Position numbers and translations under genes: made by a program. Shown here one piece after another: positions 5,620-6,470 of a stretch of 6,470 nucleotides of DNA. A model generated the notes under the pieces. It was given only the letters and a program-made list of their open reading frames with translations. It did no database searches and was not told the origin of the DNA. This DNA comes from Spartobacteria bacterium (GTDB taxonomy: Bacteria > Verrucomicrobiota > Verrucomicrobiia > Chthoniobacterales > UBA10450): positions 1 through 6,470 of the forward strand of contig JAJPJU010000275.1 of assembly GCA_021324035.1 (NCBI GenBank). The letters are read 5' to 3'. The first letter of the stretch is position 1; every line of letters begins with the position of its first letter.

Positions 5620-6470
5620 TTAATGCTTAGCCAACCAATAATAATTCCACTTCGTTTCAATTCGCAAACCTTCGAATTTCACGAACTCCTGCGAGTCCAT
5701 TTTGCTCACAAATTTGTCGTGAAATCCCGACGACCATCCGGCCTCATCGAGAATAAAACCGAGATCGACCGTTCCGAAGTGGGCATCGAGATAACTGGAT
5801 GCCGCGTCGTTTTGTTGCGTGATCTTCAACAAATCGTACCAAAAAAAGAACGGAAGACTGTTAACTCCGATTTGCAGCAGAAACGAATATGCGAGCGAAG
5901 TGAAGAGGGCTCCGCGCAACACCCACTTGAACGCTTTGCTTGTTAACTGTCGAATCCAATCGAGGAAATCAACAAACGGCAAACTCACCAGCGACAGCAC
6001 CGGCAGCAGATAGCGTGGTCCATAACACGCGCTGCCTTTCCAATTAATAAATGCCGATGTTACGAGAAACATCACCGCGGCCAGCGCAACTATGAGTTGT
6101 GCTTCGCGGGTGTGTCTTTTGTAGAACATTGGCCAACCGATCACCGCAAAACTCAGCACTGGGAAATGCAGAAACACGCTTCCCTGTTTGCCGACAATTA
6201 ACCCGGTGACTGCCGGCCAAATGTTTAAAGTGAACGGATGTGATTCTTCGCTCCACTCGGTGTAACCGCTGCTGAATGGCGAACCAAATTTGTACCAATT
6301 CGTGGCAAGGAGGACACCGATGAAAATCGAAAGAGGCAACCACCAGAAAAATAGAGCATCGCGGAATCGATCGTTTGACGGCCGCGATCGATTGAACGCA
6401 AAAAACGCGATCGCGATGGGAAACACAATCAGGAAGACCGTTTTACTTAAACAAAGTAAGCCAAGGAAAA
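5620..6470 (-). CDS. Partial multi-span membrane glycosyltransferase-like protein (PMT/GT39-like), C-terminal part
   Basis: The frame is open from the right edge to TAA at 5620-5622, giving about 283 residues. The true start lies beyond 6470. The GTG at 6424-6426 sits inside a hydrophobic segment (GLLCLSKTVFLIVFPIAIAFF) and is not a credible start. Several membrane spans are visible. So are motifs common in the C-terminal half of dolichyl-phosphate-mannose-type and related lipid-linked sugar transferases: NWYKFGSPFSSGY, GKQGSVFLHFPVL and CYGPRYLLPVLSLV. Such enzymes transfer sugars from polyprenyl-phosphate carriers at the outer face of the inner membrane. The catalytic N-terminal loop with its acidic residues is outside the window, so substrate and activity cannot be judged. 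The soluble C-terminal tail (about the last 70 residues, rich in Trp, Phe and Lys) is not recognised. It may be co-transcribed with comEC, 52 bp downstream. Confidence 0.75.
   Translation of the reverse strand, partial: FLGLLCLSKTVFLIVFPIAIAFFAFNRSRPSNDRFRDALFFWWLPLSIFIGVLLATNWYKFGSPFSSGYTEWSEESHPFTLNIWPAVTGLIVGKQGSVFLHFPVLSFAVIGWPMFYKRHTREAQLIVALAAVMFLVTSAFINWKGSACYGPRYLLPVLSLVSLPFVDFLDWIRQLTSKAFKWVLRGALFTSLAYSFLLQIGVNSLPFFFWYDLLKITQQNDAASSYLDAHFGTVDLGFILDEAGWSSGFHDKFVSKMDSQEFVKFEGLRIETKWNYYWLAKH

Noticed and set aside
1..6470. CRISPR arrays, tRNA or rRNA genes, intact insertion sequences, defence or phage modules
   Set aside because: No spaced direct repeats, cloverleaf with a conserved T-loop, rRNA-like sequence, transposase or integrase motifs were seen on either strand.

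Overview
This 6.47 kb window looks like an ordinary chromosomal segment from a Gram-negative bacterium. GC content is moderate, around the low to mid 50s by eye. GTG and TTG starts are used and Shine-Dalgarno sequences are mostly absent. The style of several proteins (the short TrmB, the small helix-hairpin-helix-like protein, the divergent ComEC nuclease domain, the exported MsrA) suggests Verrucomicrobiota, possibly a soil Chthoniobacterales/Udaeobacter-type lineage. That placement is an inference from remembered family resemblance and was not computed. No rRNA, tRNA, CRISPR array, intact insertion sequence or phage gene is visible.

Layout. Positions 1-155 are non-coding and hold one good sigma-70-like promoter (TTCACA, 17 bp, TATAAA). 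Three plus-strand genes follow: a small exported protein with an ordered Cys/His/Asp set (156-599), a 75-residue protein resembling the N-terminal helical domain of PolX/PHP proteins (641-868), and a CDP-alcohol phosphatidyltransferase (893-1457) broken by an apparent one-base insertion near 1210-1213. Convergent to these is a minus-strand pair: a DoxX-like membrane protein (2161-2544) followed by an exported methionine sulfoxide reductase A (1467-2081). A 159-bp divergent spacer containing a hairpin-rich element separates doxX from trmB (2704-3318, plus strand). trmB ends inside the antisense 3' end of comEC (3279-5567, minus strand). Upstream of comEC on the same strand is the C-terminal part of a multi-span glycosyltransferase-like membrane protein that runs off the right edge (5620-6470).

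The genes do not form one pathway. The doxX-msrA pair may act together in envelope redox or oxidative-damage repair. comEC implies DNA uptake across the inner membrane. trmB is tRNA housekeeping, and the CDP-alcohol transferase belongs to phospholipid synthesis. I found no convincing new multi-gene system. The points most worth checking are the frameshift, the degenerate metallo-beta-lactamase motif of ComEC, the stand-alone HhH-like mini-protein, the Cys/His/Asp exported protein, and the hairpins next to the msrA and doxX starts.
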